Source: Tsukamurella sp. PLM1
GTDB lineage: Bacteria > Actinomycetota > Actinomycetes > Mycobacteriales > Mycobacteriaceae
Direction: 5' to 3'
NCBI RefSeq assembly: GCF_023168325.1
Contig: NZ_AP025688.1
Coordinates: 3,906,001-3,970,000, forward strand
DNA length: 64,000 bases
The notes under the pieces are model-generated. The model worked only from the letters and a program-made list of their open reading frames with translations. It was not told the DNA's origin and did not search any database. The first letter of the stretch is position 1, and every line of letters begins with the position of its first letter. Below, piece by piece: positions 40,990 to 50,803 of the stretch. The translations under genes and the position numbers were made by a program.

Positions 40990-42162
40990 GCAGCAATACC
41001 GAGACGGCGGCCCGTCTCATCGACAGTGGAACCGCGCCCACCCGGTACGCCCGGGGCTGGCACTGCCTGGGTCTGTTGAAGGGCTTCACCGACGGGAAAC
41101 CCCACGCCGTCCGGGCTTTCGGGACCAAGCTCGTCGTGTTCGCCGGCGAGGACGGGAAAGTCAACGTCCTCGACGGCTACTGCCGGCACATGGGCGGCGA
41201 CCTGACTCAGGGGACCGTCAAGGGCAACGAGATCGCCTGCCCGTTCCACGACTGGCGCTGGGGCGGCGACGGCAAGTGCAAGGCGATCCCGTACGCCAAG
41301 CGGGTGCCGCTGCGGGCCCGGACCCGCACGTGGCCGACCATGATCGAGAACGATCAGCTCTTCGTCTGGCACGACGTGGAGGGCTCCAAGCCCTGCGGAA
41401 CTGGACATCCCGAAGATCGACGGTGACGTCGACGGGCCGGAGTGGTCCAACTGGGTGTGGAACGAGATCGTCATCGAGGGCAGCAACTGCCGCGAGATCG
41501 TCGACAACGTGGTCGACATGCCGCACTTCTTCTACATCCACTACGGCCTGCCCACGTACTTCAAGAACGTCTTCAACGGGCACATCGCCTCGCAGTACCT
41601 GGACACCAAGGGCCGGGGCGACGTCGTAGACATCGGCCTGTCCGGCGGCGACGACGTGCTGCTCAAGTCCGAGGCGCACTACTTCGGGCCGTCGTACATG
41701 ATCAACTACCTGCACAACGACTACAAGGGCTTCCTGGTCGAGAACGTCCTGATCAACTGCCATTACCCGATCGATCAGAACTCGTTCAAGCTCATGTACG
41801 GCGTCAAGGTGAAGAAACTGCCGGGCTTCGACGACGAGAAGTCCGATTACCTGGCCGGCAAGTTCGCCAAGAACGTGGGCCTGGGTTTCCTGCAGGACGT
41901 CGAGATCTGGAAGAACAAGACCCGCATCGACAACCCGCTCCTCTGCGAGGAGGACGGACCCGTGTACCAGTTGCGCCGCTGGTACGAGCAGTTCTACGTG
42001 GACTCGGCCGAGGTCTCCGAGGACATGACGCAGCGCTTCGAGTTCGAGATCGACACCTCGCACGCCGTCGAGGCCTGGGAGGCCGAGGTCGCGGCGAACA
42101 TCGCCCGCCAGGACGCCGAGAAGTCCGCCGCGGCCGCCGATTCCGGGTCGACGGAAGGCTGA
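40986..42162 (+). CDS. kshA: 3-ketosteroid 9alpha-hydroxylase oxygenase KshA
   Basis: Rieske non-heme iron oxygenase (about 392 residues). The Rieske cluster ligands are CRHMGGDL and CPFHDWRWGG (Cys-His and Cys-His); the mononuclear iron site lies in DMPHFFYIHYGLP (two His). With KstD it produces the unstable 9-hydroxy-ADD that opens ring B. The frame changes at 41391-41393 (net two missing C) so that ...GSKP continues PAELDIPKIDGDVDGPEW. Overlaps kstD by ATGA; KshB follows two genes later. Homologue of Rv3526. Confidence 0.92.
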
Positions 42163-42166
42163 CCTC

Positions 42167-42487
42167 ATGCCTCCGACCGTGACGATGTTCGGCGAGCCCG
42201 TGACGGTGCCGTCGACGGTGACCGACCGCGAGGGCTTCCTCACCGACGGGTACGTCCCGCTCGCGTGCGGAACCTGCGGCGTCGCGGTGCAGGTCAAGAA
42301 GAACAGCCGAGAGCAGACATCGATCCAGTGGTGCGGTTCGGCCTCCCAGTGCGAGGTGTTCGCCGCCGACGGCGCCGGTACCGCCCTGCGGGCCACCTGC
42401 CCGCGACTGATGGAATCGATCGCCCGCGCGGCGAAACTCGGCACAGTGCCCGTGCCCGAGTCCGTTCCCCCTGAGGAGAGTCCCTAA
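42167..42487 (+). CDS. Small Cys-rich protein between kshA and kshB
   Basis: 106 residues, not recognised as a named family. A central module VPLACGTCGVAVQVKKNSREQ ... IQWCGSASQCEVF carries two CxxC-like pairs, suggesting a zinc ribbon or small redox centre; flanks are Pro/Val/Glu-rich. It starts 4 bases after kshA and ends 1 base before kshB, so it is co-expressed with both components of 3-ketosteroid 9alpha-hydroxylase. It may correspond to the unknown KstR-regulated gene next to kshA in mycobacteria (Rv3527), but similarity cannot be judged here. Confidence 0.75.
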   Translation: MPPTVTMFGEPVTVPSTVTDREGFLTDGYVPLACGTCGVAVQVKKNSREQTSIQWCGSASQCEVFAADGAGTALRATCPRLMESIARAAKLGTVPVPESVPPEESP

Positions 42488-42488
42488 C

Positions 42489-43577
42489 GTGAGCATCCAC
42501 CGGCTACTGGTCGCCAAGGTGGTCGCGGAGACGCACGACGCGCACTCCATCGAGTTCGAGGTGCCCGAGGAATCCGCGGACCTCTTCCGATACAAGCCCG
42601 GCCAGTTCCTGACACTGCGCGTCCCCAGTGAACAGACCGGTTCCGTGGCCCGGTGCTACTCGCTGTGCAGCGCACCGCACGACGACGGTCCGCTGCGCGT
42701 AGCGGTCAAGCGCACCTCCGACGGCTACGCCTCGAACTGGCTGTGCGACAACGCTACCCCCGGCATGGAGATCGACGTGCTGGTGCCCGCGGGGATCTTC
42801 ACCCCGAAGTCGCTGGACACCGACATGCTGCTGTTCGCCGGCGGCAGCGGCGTCACGCCGATCCTGTCGATCCTGCGCTCGGTGCTGGAGACGGGGTCCG
42901 GGTCGGTCGCATTGATCTACGCCAACCGGGACGCGCAGTCGGTGATCTTCGCCTCGGCGCTCGCCGAGCTCACCCGGACGTACCCGGATCGCCTCGTCGT
43001 GGTGCACTGGCTCGAATCCGTCCAGGGGCTGCCGTCGGCGGCGAACCTGGCCGCGCTCGCGGCGCCGTACGCCTCCCGCGAGGTGTTCGTCTGCGGCCCC
43101 GGGCCGTTCATGGACGCGGTTTCCGAGGCCATGACCTCGCTCGGCAAGGGCCGCCGCGAGGTCCACATCGAGAAGTTCCGCTCCCTGCCGCGCAACCCCT
43201 TCGAGGTGGAGGCCGCCCAGGAGGAGGCGGAGGAGAAGGCCGCGATCGCCGAGGCGGAGGACCTCCCAGAGCCCGCCGCCGACGCCCCCGCGCCGGCGGA
43301 CGGCGGGGGCACCGTCACCGTCGAGCTGGACGGGACGACGACCGAGCTGGCGTGGCCCGCCGAGAAGAAGCTGCTGGACGTCATGCTCGAGGCCGGTATC
43401 GACGCGCCGTACTCGTGCCGTGAGGGCGCGTGCAGCGCCTGCGCCTGCCGGCTCGTCGAGGGCAAGGTCGAGCTCGCGCACAACGAGGTCCTCGACCAGG
43501 AGGACCTCGACGACGGGCTGATCCTGGCCTGCCAGTCGATGCGCCGCACGCAGGCCGTCCACATCACCTACGAATAG
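42489..43577 (+). CDS. kshB: 3-ketosteroid 9alpha-hydroxylase reductase KshB
   Basis: FAD- and 2Fe-2S-containing reductase of 362 residues passing electrons from NADH to KshA. FAD site VARCYSLCSAP, NAD site LFAGGSGVTPILS and VFVCGPGPFMDAV, then an Ala/Glu-rich linker (residues 240-275) and a C-terminal plant-type ferredoxin CREGACSACACRL with the fourth Cys in ILACQS. Start GTG 42489. Homologue of Rv3571. Unlike Mtb, kshA and kshB are in one operon. Intact. Confidence 0.93.
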   Translation: MSIHRLLVAKVVAETHDAHSIEFEVPEESADLFRYKPGQFLTLRVPSEQTGSVARCYSLCSAPHDDGPLRVAVKRTSDGYASNWLCDNATPGMEIDVLVPAGIFTPKSLDTDMLLFAGGSGVTPILSILRSVLETGSGSVALIYANRDAQSVIFASALAELTRTYPDRLVVVHWLESVQGLPSAANLAALAAPYASREVFVCGPGPFMDAVSEAMTSLGKGRREVHIEKFRSLPRNPFEVEAAQEEAEEKAAIAEAEDLPEPAADAPAPADGGGTVTVELDGTTTELAWPAEKKLLDVMLEAGIDAPYSCREGACSACACRLVEGKVELAHNEVLDQEDLDDGLILACQSMRRTQAVHITYE

Positions 43578-43611
43578 TCCGTCCCACGACGGCCCACTGC
43601 TGAGGAGTCCC

Positions 43612-44469
43612 ATGCCCATCGACCCGTCGGTCGCGATCGGTGCCGAGCTCGGCACCGCCGAATTCTCCTGGAGCACCTCGGACGTGCTGCTCTACCAGCT
43701 GGCGCTCGGCGCGGGCGCCGACCCGCTGTCGGCCCGCGAGCTGCGGTACGCCACGGAGCAGAACACCGTCGTGCTGCCGACCTTCGCCACGGTAGCGCAG
43801 AACTTCCACGCCACCGAGGCGCCGAAGGTCTCGTTCCCCGGCGTCGAGATCGACCTCGCCAAGGTGGTGCACGGGAGTCAATCGGTGACGGCGCACCGTC
43901 CGCTGCCCGCCTCGGGAACGGCTGTGGCCCGCACCAGGATCAGCGACGTGCACGACAAGGGCAAGGCGGCGGTGATCTGGCAGGAGACCGAGGTGGTCGA
44001 CCGGGCCGGCGAGCCGCTGTGGACCGCACGGTCGTCGATCTTCGCGCGCGGCGAGGGCGGTTTCGGCGGCGAACGCGGACCGTCGGAGAAGGTCGAACTA
44101 CCCGCCCGGGAACCCGACGCGACAATGGACGTACCGACGCTGCCCCAGCAGGCGCTGCTCTACCGCCTGTGCGGCGACCGGAACCCGCTGCACTCCGATC
44201 CCGCGTTCGCTCGGGGCGCGGGCTTCGACGCGCCGATCCTGCACGGGTTGTGCACCTACGGCATCGTCGCGAAGGCCGTGACCGACGCCGTGCTCGACGG
44301 TGACGCCGCCGCGGTGGGCTCGTGGTCGGCCAAGTTCGCGGGGATCATGCTGCCGGGCGAGACGCTGCGCGTGCGGATCTGGCGCGACGGCGGTCGCGAG
44401 ATAGTCACGGCCGAGTCCGTGGAGCGGGGCGCCCCGGTGCTCGCGGACGCGGTATTCATCCGCCGGTGA
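43612..44469 (+). CDS. hsd4B: MaoC-type enoyl-CoA hydratase (Rv3538/Hsd4B-like)
   Basis: 285 residues with double hot-dog fold. The hydratase-2 motif YRLCGDRNPLHSDPAFARGAG followed by FDAPILHGLCTYG carries the Asp/His pair. Sequence type and length fit Mtb Rv3538, a side-chain enoyl-CoA hydratase. In Mtb it is next to kstD (Rv3537), and here it ends the kstD-kshA-kshB operon. Start ATG 43612 after GAGGAG. Intact. Confidence 0.85.
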   Translation: MPIDPSVAIGAELGTAEFSWSTSDVLLYQLALGAGADPLSARELRYATEQNTVVLPTFATVAQNFHATEAPKVSFPGVEIDLAKVVHGSQSVTAHRPLPASGTAVARTRISDVHDKGKAAVIWQETEVVDRAGEPLWTARSSIFARGEGGFGGERGPSEKVELPAREPDATMDVPTLPQQALLYRLCGDRNPLHSDPAFARGAGFDAPILHGLCTYGIVAKAVTDAVLDGDAAAVGSWSAKFAGIMLPGETLRVRIWRDGGREIVTAESVERGAPVLADAVFIRR

Positions 44470-44536
44470 ATCCACGGCTCACGGGCGATAGGAAGCCAGA
44501 TCTGGCCTCCTATCGCGGCTGAGCCGCGGATTCACC
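44465..44536. terminator. Extended bidirectional hairpin
   Basis: A 72-base inverted repeat: GGTGAATCC..., GATAGGA and GCCAGA on the left pair with TCTGGC, TCCTATC and GGATTCACC on the right. It starts on the hydratase stop codon and separates it from the convergent isomerase gene. Confidence 0.75.
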
Positions 44537-44560
44537 TGGGACGCCGTGGGAACGCGCGAC

Positions 44561-44968
44561 TCAGGCCGGGCGGGCGGTGGCCATGGCGCGGTCGATCTCC
44601 CAGAACGCGCGCAGCGCCATGATCTTCCCGGCCTCGTCGACCTTGTACGTGAAGACGCCCTCGGCGTCGATCACGTGGCCGCCCAGGACCGTGCGGATCC
44701 GCCCTGTGAAAGCCACCTCGTTGCCGCAGGCGAAGCCGTCGTCGAAGAGGAACTCGAGCGATTCCGCGATGCCGATCGTCTTGTCGTAGAACGCCGCGAT
44801 CTCCTCGCGGCCGATGCCCTTGCCCTCGGGGTCGAAGCCGGAAGGGCCGACCGGGTCCTCGACCACGCCGTCGGCCGCGAACAGATCGAGCCACTCCTGT
44901 TTGCGGTGGCCACTGGCCGCGGCCTGCGAGGCGCGGCCGGCGATGACCGCGGGATGATCGTCCTTCAT
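44561..44968 (-). CDS. Steroid delta-isomerase-like NTF2-fold protein
   Basis: 135 residues of the ketosteroid isomerase/SnoaL cone fold: DLFAADGVVEDPVGPSGFD, GREEIAAFYDKTIG, GNEVAFTGRIRTVLGG and KIMALRAFWEIDR. KSI enzymes move the 5-ene to the 4-ene of 3-ketosteroids. Related proteins are encoded in several actinobacterial sterol clusters. Second gene of a pair with the LLM oxidoreductase (8-base gap). Start ATG 44968. Intact. Confidence 0.78.
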   Translation of the reverse strand: MKDDHPAVIAGRASQAAASGHRKQEWLDLFAADGVVEDPVGPSGFDPEGKGIGREEIAAFYDKTIGIAESLEFLFDDGFACGNEVAFTGRIRTVLGGHVIDAEGVFTYKVDEAGKIMALRAFWEIDRAMATARPA

Positions 44969-44976
44969 GCGCTCTC

Positions 44977-45842
44977 CTAGAACTTGCTGATCACGGAATC
45001 GGCGTAGCGCCGCAGGTTGTCGATCTTCGGCTGCAGCGGCTCAGTGTCGGGCCCCACCTGGTAGGGCAGCCGGAAGCCGACGATGACGTCGGTGACACCC
45101 TTGTCCTCGAGCCGCTTGATGCCGTCCACGGTGTAGGCGTCCAGCGAGATCACGTGGATCTCGAACTCCTTCTTGTCGTGCTCGGCGCGCAGCTCGTCGA
45201 TCCTGGAGAGCATCCGGTCGAGCTCCTCGCCATCGCCGCCCGCGTGCATCCACCCGTCGCACAGGCGCACCGCGCGGCGCAGCGCCGCATCAGCGTGCCC
45301 GCCCACCAGGATCGGCAGCGGCTCCGTGGGCACCGGCGCGATCTTGATCGACGGGATGTCGTAGAACTCCCCGTGGTACTCGAAGTACTCACCGGTCGAG
45401 AGTCCCTTGATGATCTCTATGCACTCGTTCATCCGCTTGCCGCGGCGCTCGAAGGGCACGCCCATGATCTCGAAGTCCTCGGCCAGGGGCTGATTCCCAC
45501 CCCCAACGAGAACCGGTTGCCGCTCATCGCGGCCAGCGATGCGGCCTGCTTGGCCACCAGCACCGGCGGGCGGATGGGCAGCTTGAGCACGAACGGCGTG
45601 AAGCGGAGTGTCTTCGTGGAGGCGGCGAGTGCCGAGGCGAGCACGAAGGTCTCGATGAACTCCTTGCCGTCCAAGAACTCCCGGCTCCCGTCCGGCGTGT
45701 ACGGGTAGGTGGAGTCGGACACCTCCGGATACGCGATGCTGTCGGCGACGCACATGCTGTGATAGCCCGCCTCCTCTGCCGCCTGCGCGAGCGGCACGTA
45801 GAACGACGGATCGGTCATCGCCTCCGCGTACGTGAATCGCAT
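44977..45842 (-). CDS. LLM-class F420-dependent oxidoreductase (second copy)
   Basis: About 288 residues. MRFTYAEAMTDPSFYVPLAQAAEE, SMCVADSIAYPEV, LRFTPFVLKLPIRPPVLVAKQ, GVGISPWPEDFEIMGVPFE and PILVGGHADAALRRAVRLCDGW are typical of the F420-LLM group. One base is missing near 45480-45482, within SPWPEDF. It differs clearly from the gene at 2790. It shares the KstR box at 45894 with the divergent chsE gene, so it is probably sterol-induced. Substrate unknown. Confidence 0.78.
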
Positions 45843-45893
45843 GGTCTCCCTTTCGTCGAACCGCTTGCGGGCGTGCACCCCACTTGCTAAAAA

Positions 45894-45907
45894 TAGAACA
45901 CGTTTCA
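45894..45907. promoter_or_regulatory. KstR operator
   Basis: TAGAACACGTTTCA fits TnnAACnnGTTnnA exactly, between the divergent LLM gene (start 45842) and chsE (start 45942). Confidence 0.84.
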
Positions 45908-45941
45908 CCGTTTGTACGCGGTATCGAGATCAGGAGTGCGC

Positions 45942-48217
45942 GTGGACTTCCGTCCGGACGAGAACCAGGTGGCCGTCGCCGGCCTCGCCGCCGACGTGTT
46001 GACGCACGCGGTGGAACGCGCGAGCGGCACCGGGGACGACGGTGCCTGGCGCGCCACCTGGGCCGACCTCGCACGGGCGGACCTGTTGGGCCTGGCCGCC
46101 CCGGAGAGCCTCGGCGGCGCCGGCCTCGGCGCCGAGGAGGTCGCGGCGGTACTCACCGAGGGAGGGCGCGTCGGCGTCGCCGCGCCGCTCCTGCCCGCGC
46201 TCGCCCTCGGCATCCTCCCGGTGGCGGCGCACGGCACCGTCGAACAGCGCGACGCACTGCTGCCTGCCGCGCTCGCGGGCGAGGAGCTGATCGTGGGCGC
46301 GCTGGGCGAGCCCGGCGCCGCCGTCCCCGTCACGCCCGCGACCCGGGCCACCCGGACCGCGAGCGGCTGGGCGCTCACCGGGCGCAAGGTGGCCGTCGGC
46401 TACGCGGAACACGCCGCCCACCTGCTGGTAAGCGCCGCGACCGAGGACGGCGCCGCGGTGTTCGTGGTGCCCGCGTCGGCACCCGGCGTGGCCGTCAGGC
46501 CGAGCCCCACGGCCGCGGGGGCGCCGGAGGGCACCGTCGAGCTCGCCGGGGTCGAGGTACCGGAGACCGCGGTACTGGGCGGGTCGACGGACGGCACCGT
46601 CGCCCGGCGGTCCGCGAGTGCGGCCTCGTCGGCGCGGCCGCCCTCGCCGACGGTGCGCTGGCGGGGGCTCTCGCTCTCACCGTGGACCACCTGCGCAAGC
46701 GCGAACAGTTCGGTCGCCCGCTGGGCGCGTTCCAGGCCGTCGCGCAGCAGATCGCGGACGTGTACATCGCCTCCCGCACGTTGCACCTGGCCGCGGTCTC
46801 CGCCGCCTGGCGCGTGGGCACCGGTTCCCCCGCCGACGAGGCCACCGCGCTCGCGGCGCACTGGCTGGCGGCGGAGGCACCGTCGGCCGTGCGCACGTGC
46901 CACCACCTGCACGGCGGCATCGGCGTGGACGCGTCGTACCCGCTGCACCGGTTCTACTCGGCGATCAAGGACCTGACCCGCTTCGTCGGCGGGGCTCCCC
47001 AGACGGTGCGCGCGCTGGCCGCCGCGCACCGCGACGACGCCGTGAACGCCGACGAATCCGGGCGGTTCCTCGCGCTGACCACCGCGCAGCGCTCGCTCCA
47101 GGCCGAGCTTCGCGACTACTTCTCCACCCTGATGACGCCGGAGGAGCGCACCGCGATGCTGGTGCAGCGGCACGGCGAGGTGTTCCGGGACGTGGTGCTG
47201 CGCATGGGCCGCGACGACCGCCTGGGGGTCGGATGGCCGACCGAGTTCGGCGGCAAGGGCTTCGGCCCGATCGAGCAGTACCTGTTCGTCAACGAGGCCG
47301 CCCGCGCCGACGTGCAGCTGCCGTCGGTCACGCTGCAGACCGTCGGGCCCACGCTGCAGGCGTTCGGCACCGAGGAGCAGAAGGCGAGGTTCCTACCGAA
47401 GATCCTCTCGGGCGAAGTGCATTTCGCCATCGGCTACACCGAGCCGGACGCCGGCACCGACCTGGCCTCGCTGCGCACGACCGCGGTCCGGGACGGCGAT
47501 CACTACGTGGTGAACGGGCAGAAGATCTTCACCACCGGCGGCCACGACGCCGACTACGTGTGGATCGCCGTGCGCACCGATCCCGATGCGCCCAAGCACA
47601 AGGGCATCTCGATCCTCATCCTGGACACCCGCGATCCCGGCTACACCTGGACGCCGATCATCACCGCCGATGGCGCGCACCACGTGAACGCGACCTACTA
47701 CAACGACGTCCGGGTGCCCGCGGACATGCTCGTCGGCGACGAGAACGAGGGCTGGAAGCTGATCACCACGCAGCTCAACCACGAGCGCGTCATGCTGGGG
47801 CCGTCCGGGCGCATCGGCGCGCTGTACGACAAGGTGGACGCCTGGGCGCACGACCAGGATCTACTGGCCGACCCCGACGTCGCGGAGGCACTGGCCCGCG
47901 TGCGCGCGGCCGAGCTCATCAACGAGCTGCTCAACTGGCAGGTGGCCGCGGCCGAAGCCGGCGGCCCCGTCGACGTGGCCGACGCCTCCGCCACCAAGGT
48001 GTTCGGATCCGACCGGATCCAGGGCCTGACCGCGCTGCTCGAAGAGGTGGTCGGGACGCACGGCGACCCGTCCGAGCCCACGACCGCGGAGCTGTTGCGC
48101 TGGCTCGACGTGCAGGCGAAACGGCACCTGGTGCTCACCTTCGGCGGCGGCGTCAACGAGATCCAGCGCGAACTCATCGCCCTCATGGGCCTGCAGCTGC
48201 CGCGGGTGCCCCGATGA
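45942..48217 (+). CDS. chsE1-chsE2: Side-chain acyl-CoA dehydrogenase ChsE1-ChsE2 (FadE28 and FadE29 in one frame)
   Basis: About 758 residues. Residues 1 to about 360 match FadE28/ChsE1 (VDFRPDENQVAVAG; REQFGRPLGAFQAVAQQIADV; CHHLHGGIGVDASYPLHRFY; IKDLTRFVGG). From about 370 the sequence matches FadE29/ChsE2 (GVGWPTEFGGKGFGPIEQYLF; IGYTEPDAGTDLASLRTTAV; TFGGGVNEIQRELIALMGL). In Mtb these are two genes whose products form an alpha2beta2 enzyme for the last side-chain cycle; here they read as one chain. An in-frame GTG at 47042 forms GTGA with an out-of-frame stop, so two overlapping genes with an extra indel remain possible. One base is missing at 46597-46607. Start GTG 45942. Confidence 0.85.
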
Positions 48218-49218
48218 CCGCGGCGAACACCACCTCGGACACGACCGCGGCCGTGCTCGCCGCGGCGGAGCGGATCCGTGCGCTCGGCGATTCAGCGCCG
48301 CGCGCGGGCCGGGATCCCGTGAACCAGCCCATGATCAACAACTGGACCGAGGCGATCGGCGATACCAACCCGCTGTACTCGGATCCGGAGTTCGCGGCGC
48401 AGTCGGTGTTCGGCGGCCCCGTGGCGCCGCCCGCGATGGCGCAGGTGTGGTCGATGCGCGGGCTGCACGGTGAGCGTGCCGGCGACGATCCGCTGGGCCT
48501 GATGACCGAGGCGCTCGACGAGCTCGGCTTCACGTCGGTCGTCGCGACGAACTCCGACCAGACCTACCACCGCCATGTGCGGCCAGGCGAGGAGATCACC
48601 GCCACGTCGCGCCTCGAGGACGTGGTGGGCCCCAAGAAGACCGGGCTCGGCGAGGGCTGGTTCTTCACGACGCGCACGCTGTGGCGCGTGGGCGACGAGG
48701 TGGTGGCCGAGATGGTCTTCCGCATCCTCAAGTTCCGCCCGCCCGCCGCGGAACCGCCCGATGTCCCCGAAGCCGTTGTGCCCGACGCCGGGCCGAGCGG
48801 CCGCATCGTCGACGCCTCCGCCTACGCGGGAGGCGTCCTGCGGCCGGTGATCTCGCGCGACACCGCCTTCTACTGGGAGGGCGCCAAGCTCGGGGAGCTG
48901 CGGATCCAGCGCTGGGGGGAGACGCTCCGGCACCCGCCGGGGCCGATGGACCCCGGGGGCGACCTGGGGCTCGTCCCCGACTACGCGGTCTCCCCCGGCA
49001 TCGGCACCGTCTTCAGCTTCGTGGTGCATCACCACCCCAAGGTCCCCGGCAAGCGCCTGCCCTTCGTGGTGGCACTCGTGGAACTCGACGAGGGCGTACG
49101 CGTGCTCGGCGAGCTGATCGACGTGGACCCTGCCGCCGTCGAGATCGGAATGCCCGTGCAGAGTGTGTTCCTCCGCGTTGACGACGACCTCACCCTGCCC
49201 GCTTGGGAGGCACGATGA
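48214..49218 (+). CDS. chsH2: Enoyl-CoA hydratase subunit ChsH2 (MaoC plus DUF35)
   Basis: 334 residues: N-terminal hot-dog domain with INNWTEAIGDTNPLYSDPEFA and GPVAPPAMAQVWSMRG, and a C-terminal OB-fold DUF35 domain (GELRIQRWGETLRHPPG...PGIGTVFSFVVHHHPKVPGKR). ChsH2 (Rv3542c) hydrates 3-oxo-chola/pregna-dienoyl-CoA with ChsH1, and its DUF35 domain docks Ltp2. The usual Cys of a zinc ribbon are absent from the DUF35 part. Start ATG 48214 overlaps chsE. Intact. Confidence 0.9.
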   Translation: MTAANTTSDTTAAVLAAAERIRALGDSAPRAGRDPVNQPMINNWTEAIGDTNPLYSDPEFAAQSVFGGPVAPPAMAQVWSMRGLHGERAGDDPLGLMTEALDELGFTSVVATNSDQTYHRHVRPGEEITATSRLEDVVGPKKTGLGEGWFFTTRTLWRVGDEVVAEMVFRILKFRPPAAEPPDVPEAVVPDAGPSGRIVDASAYAGGVLRPVISRDTAFYWEGAKLGELRIQRWGETLRHPPGPMDPGGDLGLVPDYAVSPGIGTVFSFVVHHHPKVPGKRLPFVVALVELDEGVRVLGELIDVDPAAVEIGMPVQSVFLRVDDDLTLPAWEAR

Positions 49219-49631
49219 CGTACCCCACCACCCTGCGCGCTGGCGCGGTCGCCGTCGGCACCGCGTTGCCGCCCATGACGATCCACGCGAGCACCACCTT
49301 CGTGGCGACCACCGCCATCGCGACCCGCGACTTCCAGGACGTGCACCACGACCGCGACGCGGCGCACGCGCGCGGAAGCAAGGACATCTTCGTCAACATC
49401 CTCACCGACAACGGCCTGGTCCAGAAGTACGTGACCGACTGGGCGGGTCCGGAGGCCTTCGTGCGGAACATCTCCATCCGGCTCGGCGCGCCCTGCTACG
49501 CGGGCGACACGCTGGAGTTCTCCGGCACCGTCACCGAGGTCGACGGTGCCTCCGTCACCATCGCCGTGACCGCGAAGGACAGCCTGGGCGACCACATCTC
49601 GGGCACCGCGACCGTGGTGTTGCCGGCATGA
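49215..49631 (+). CDS. chsH1: Enoyl-CoA hydratase subunit ChsH1 (MaoC)
   Basis: 138-residue hot-dog subunit that carries the catalytic residues, HASTTFVATTAIATRDFQDVHHDRDAAHARG with Asp-His pair, for the ChsH1-ChsH2 complex. Homologue of Rv3541c. ATGA overlaps on both sides (49215 and 49628). Intact. Confidence 0.9.
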   Translation: MTYPTTLRAGAVAVGTALPPMTIHASTTFVATTAIATRDFQDVHHDRDAAHARGSKDIFVNILTDNGLVQKYVTDWAGPEAFVRNISIRLGAPCYAGDTLEFSGTVTEVDGASVTIAVTAKDSLGDHISGTATVVLPA

Positions 49632-50799
49632 GCGGGCTGAGCGGCAGGGCCGCGATCGCCGGGATCGGCGCCACCGAGTTCTCGAAGGACTCCGGTCGCA
49701 GCGAGCTGCGCCTGGCCGTCGAGTGCGTCCGCGCTGCGCTCGACGACGCCGGGCTCACACCGCAGGCCGTGGACGGGTTCGTCACCTTCACCATGGACAC
49801 CAACTCGGAGATCGCCGTCGCCCGCGAGCTGCGGATCCCCGAGCTGAAGTTCTTCAGCCGCATCAACTTCGGCGGCGGCGCCGCCGCCGCGACGGTGCAG
49901 CAGGCGGCGATGGCCGTCGCGACCGGCGTCGCGGAGGTGGTGGTGGCCTACCGCGCCTTCAACGAGCGCTCCGGGCACCGGTTCGGACAGGTCTCGAACG
50001 CCGCTGCGCAGCAGGTGAACACGAACGGCATCGACAACGCCTTCCACTACCCCGCCGGGATCGCCACGCCCGCGGCCACCGTCGCCATGGCGGCGCGCCG
50101 TTACATGCACGACTTCGGTGCAACCAGCGAGGATTTCGGCCGCGTCGCCGTGCTCGACCGGGCCCGGGCCGCGACCAATCCGAATGCCTGGTTCTTCGGC
50201 AAGCCCATCACGCTCGCGGAGCACCAGGCGTCGCGGTTCGTGGCCGAACCGCTGCACCTGCTGGACTGCTGCCAGGAGTCGGACGGCGGTGTGGCGCTGG
50301 TGATCACGAGCGTCGAACGCGCTCGGGACCTGAAGCGGACACCCGCGGTGATCGCCGCCGCGGCACAGGGCAGCGGCCCCGACCAGTACGTGATGACCAG
50401 CTACTACCGCGACGGCCTCACCGGACTGCCCGAGATGGGTGTCGTCGGCGGGCAGCTGTGGGCGCAGGCTTCGATGGCACCGTCGGACATGGACCTGGCC
50501 GTGCTGTACGACCACTTCACCCCCTACGTGCTCATGCAGCTCGAGGAGCTCGGGTTCTGCGGGCGCGGGAGGCACCGTCGTACCTCGCCGACGGGACGTG
50601 CGAGCTCGACGGGGCCCTGCCGCTCAACCCGCACGGCGGGCAGCTGGGCGAGGCCTACATCCACGGCATGAACGGCATCGCCGAGGCGGTGCGGCAGCTC
50701 CGCGGGACGGCCGCGAACCAGGTGCCGGGTGCGGAGCGCGCGGTGGTGACCGCCGGGACCGGGGTTCCGACCAGCGGATTGGTGCTGAGTAAGGTCTAA
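49628..50799 (+). CDS. ltp2: Retro-aldolase Ltp2
   Basis: Thiolase-like lyase (about 390 residues) that cleaves the 17-hydroxy side-chain CoA to androstenedione-type ketone plus propionyl-CoA together with the ChsH2 DUF35 domain. AAIAGIGATEFSKDSGRSE, FFSRINFGGGAAAATVQQA, LLDCCQESDGGVALVITS, YDHFTPYVLMQLEELGFC and LPLNPHGGQLGEAYIHGMNG are typical. One G is missing at 50567-50569, before EAPSYLADG. Homologue of Rv3540c; order chsE-chsH2-chsH1-ltp2 as in Mtb. Confidence 0.9.
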
Positions 50800-50803
50800 G
50801 GGC

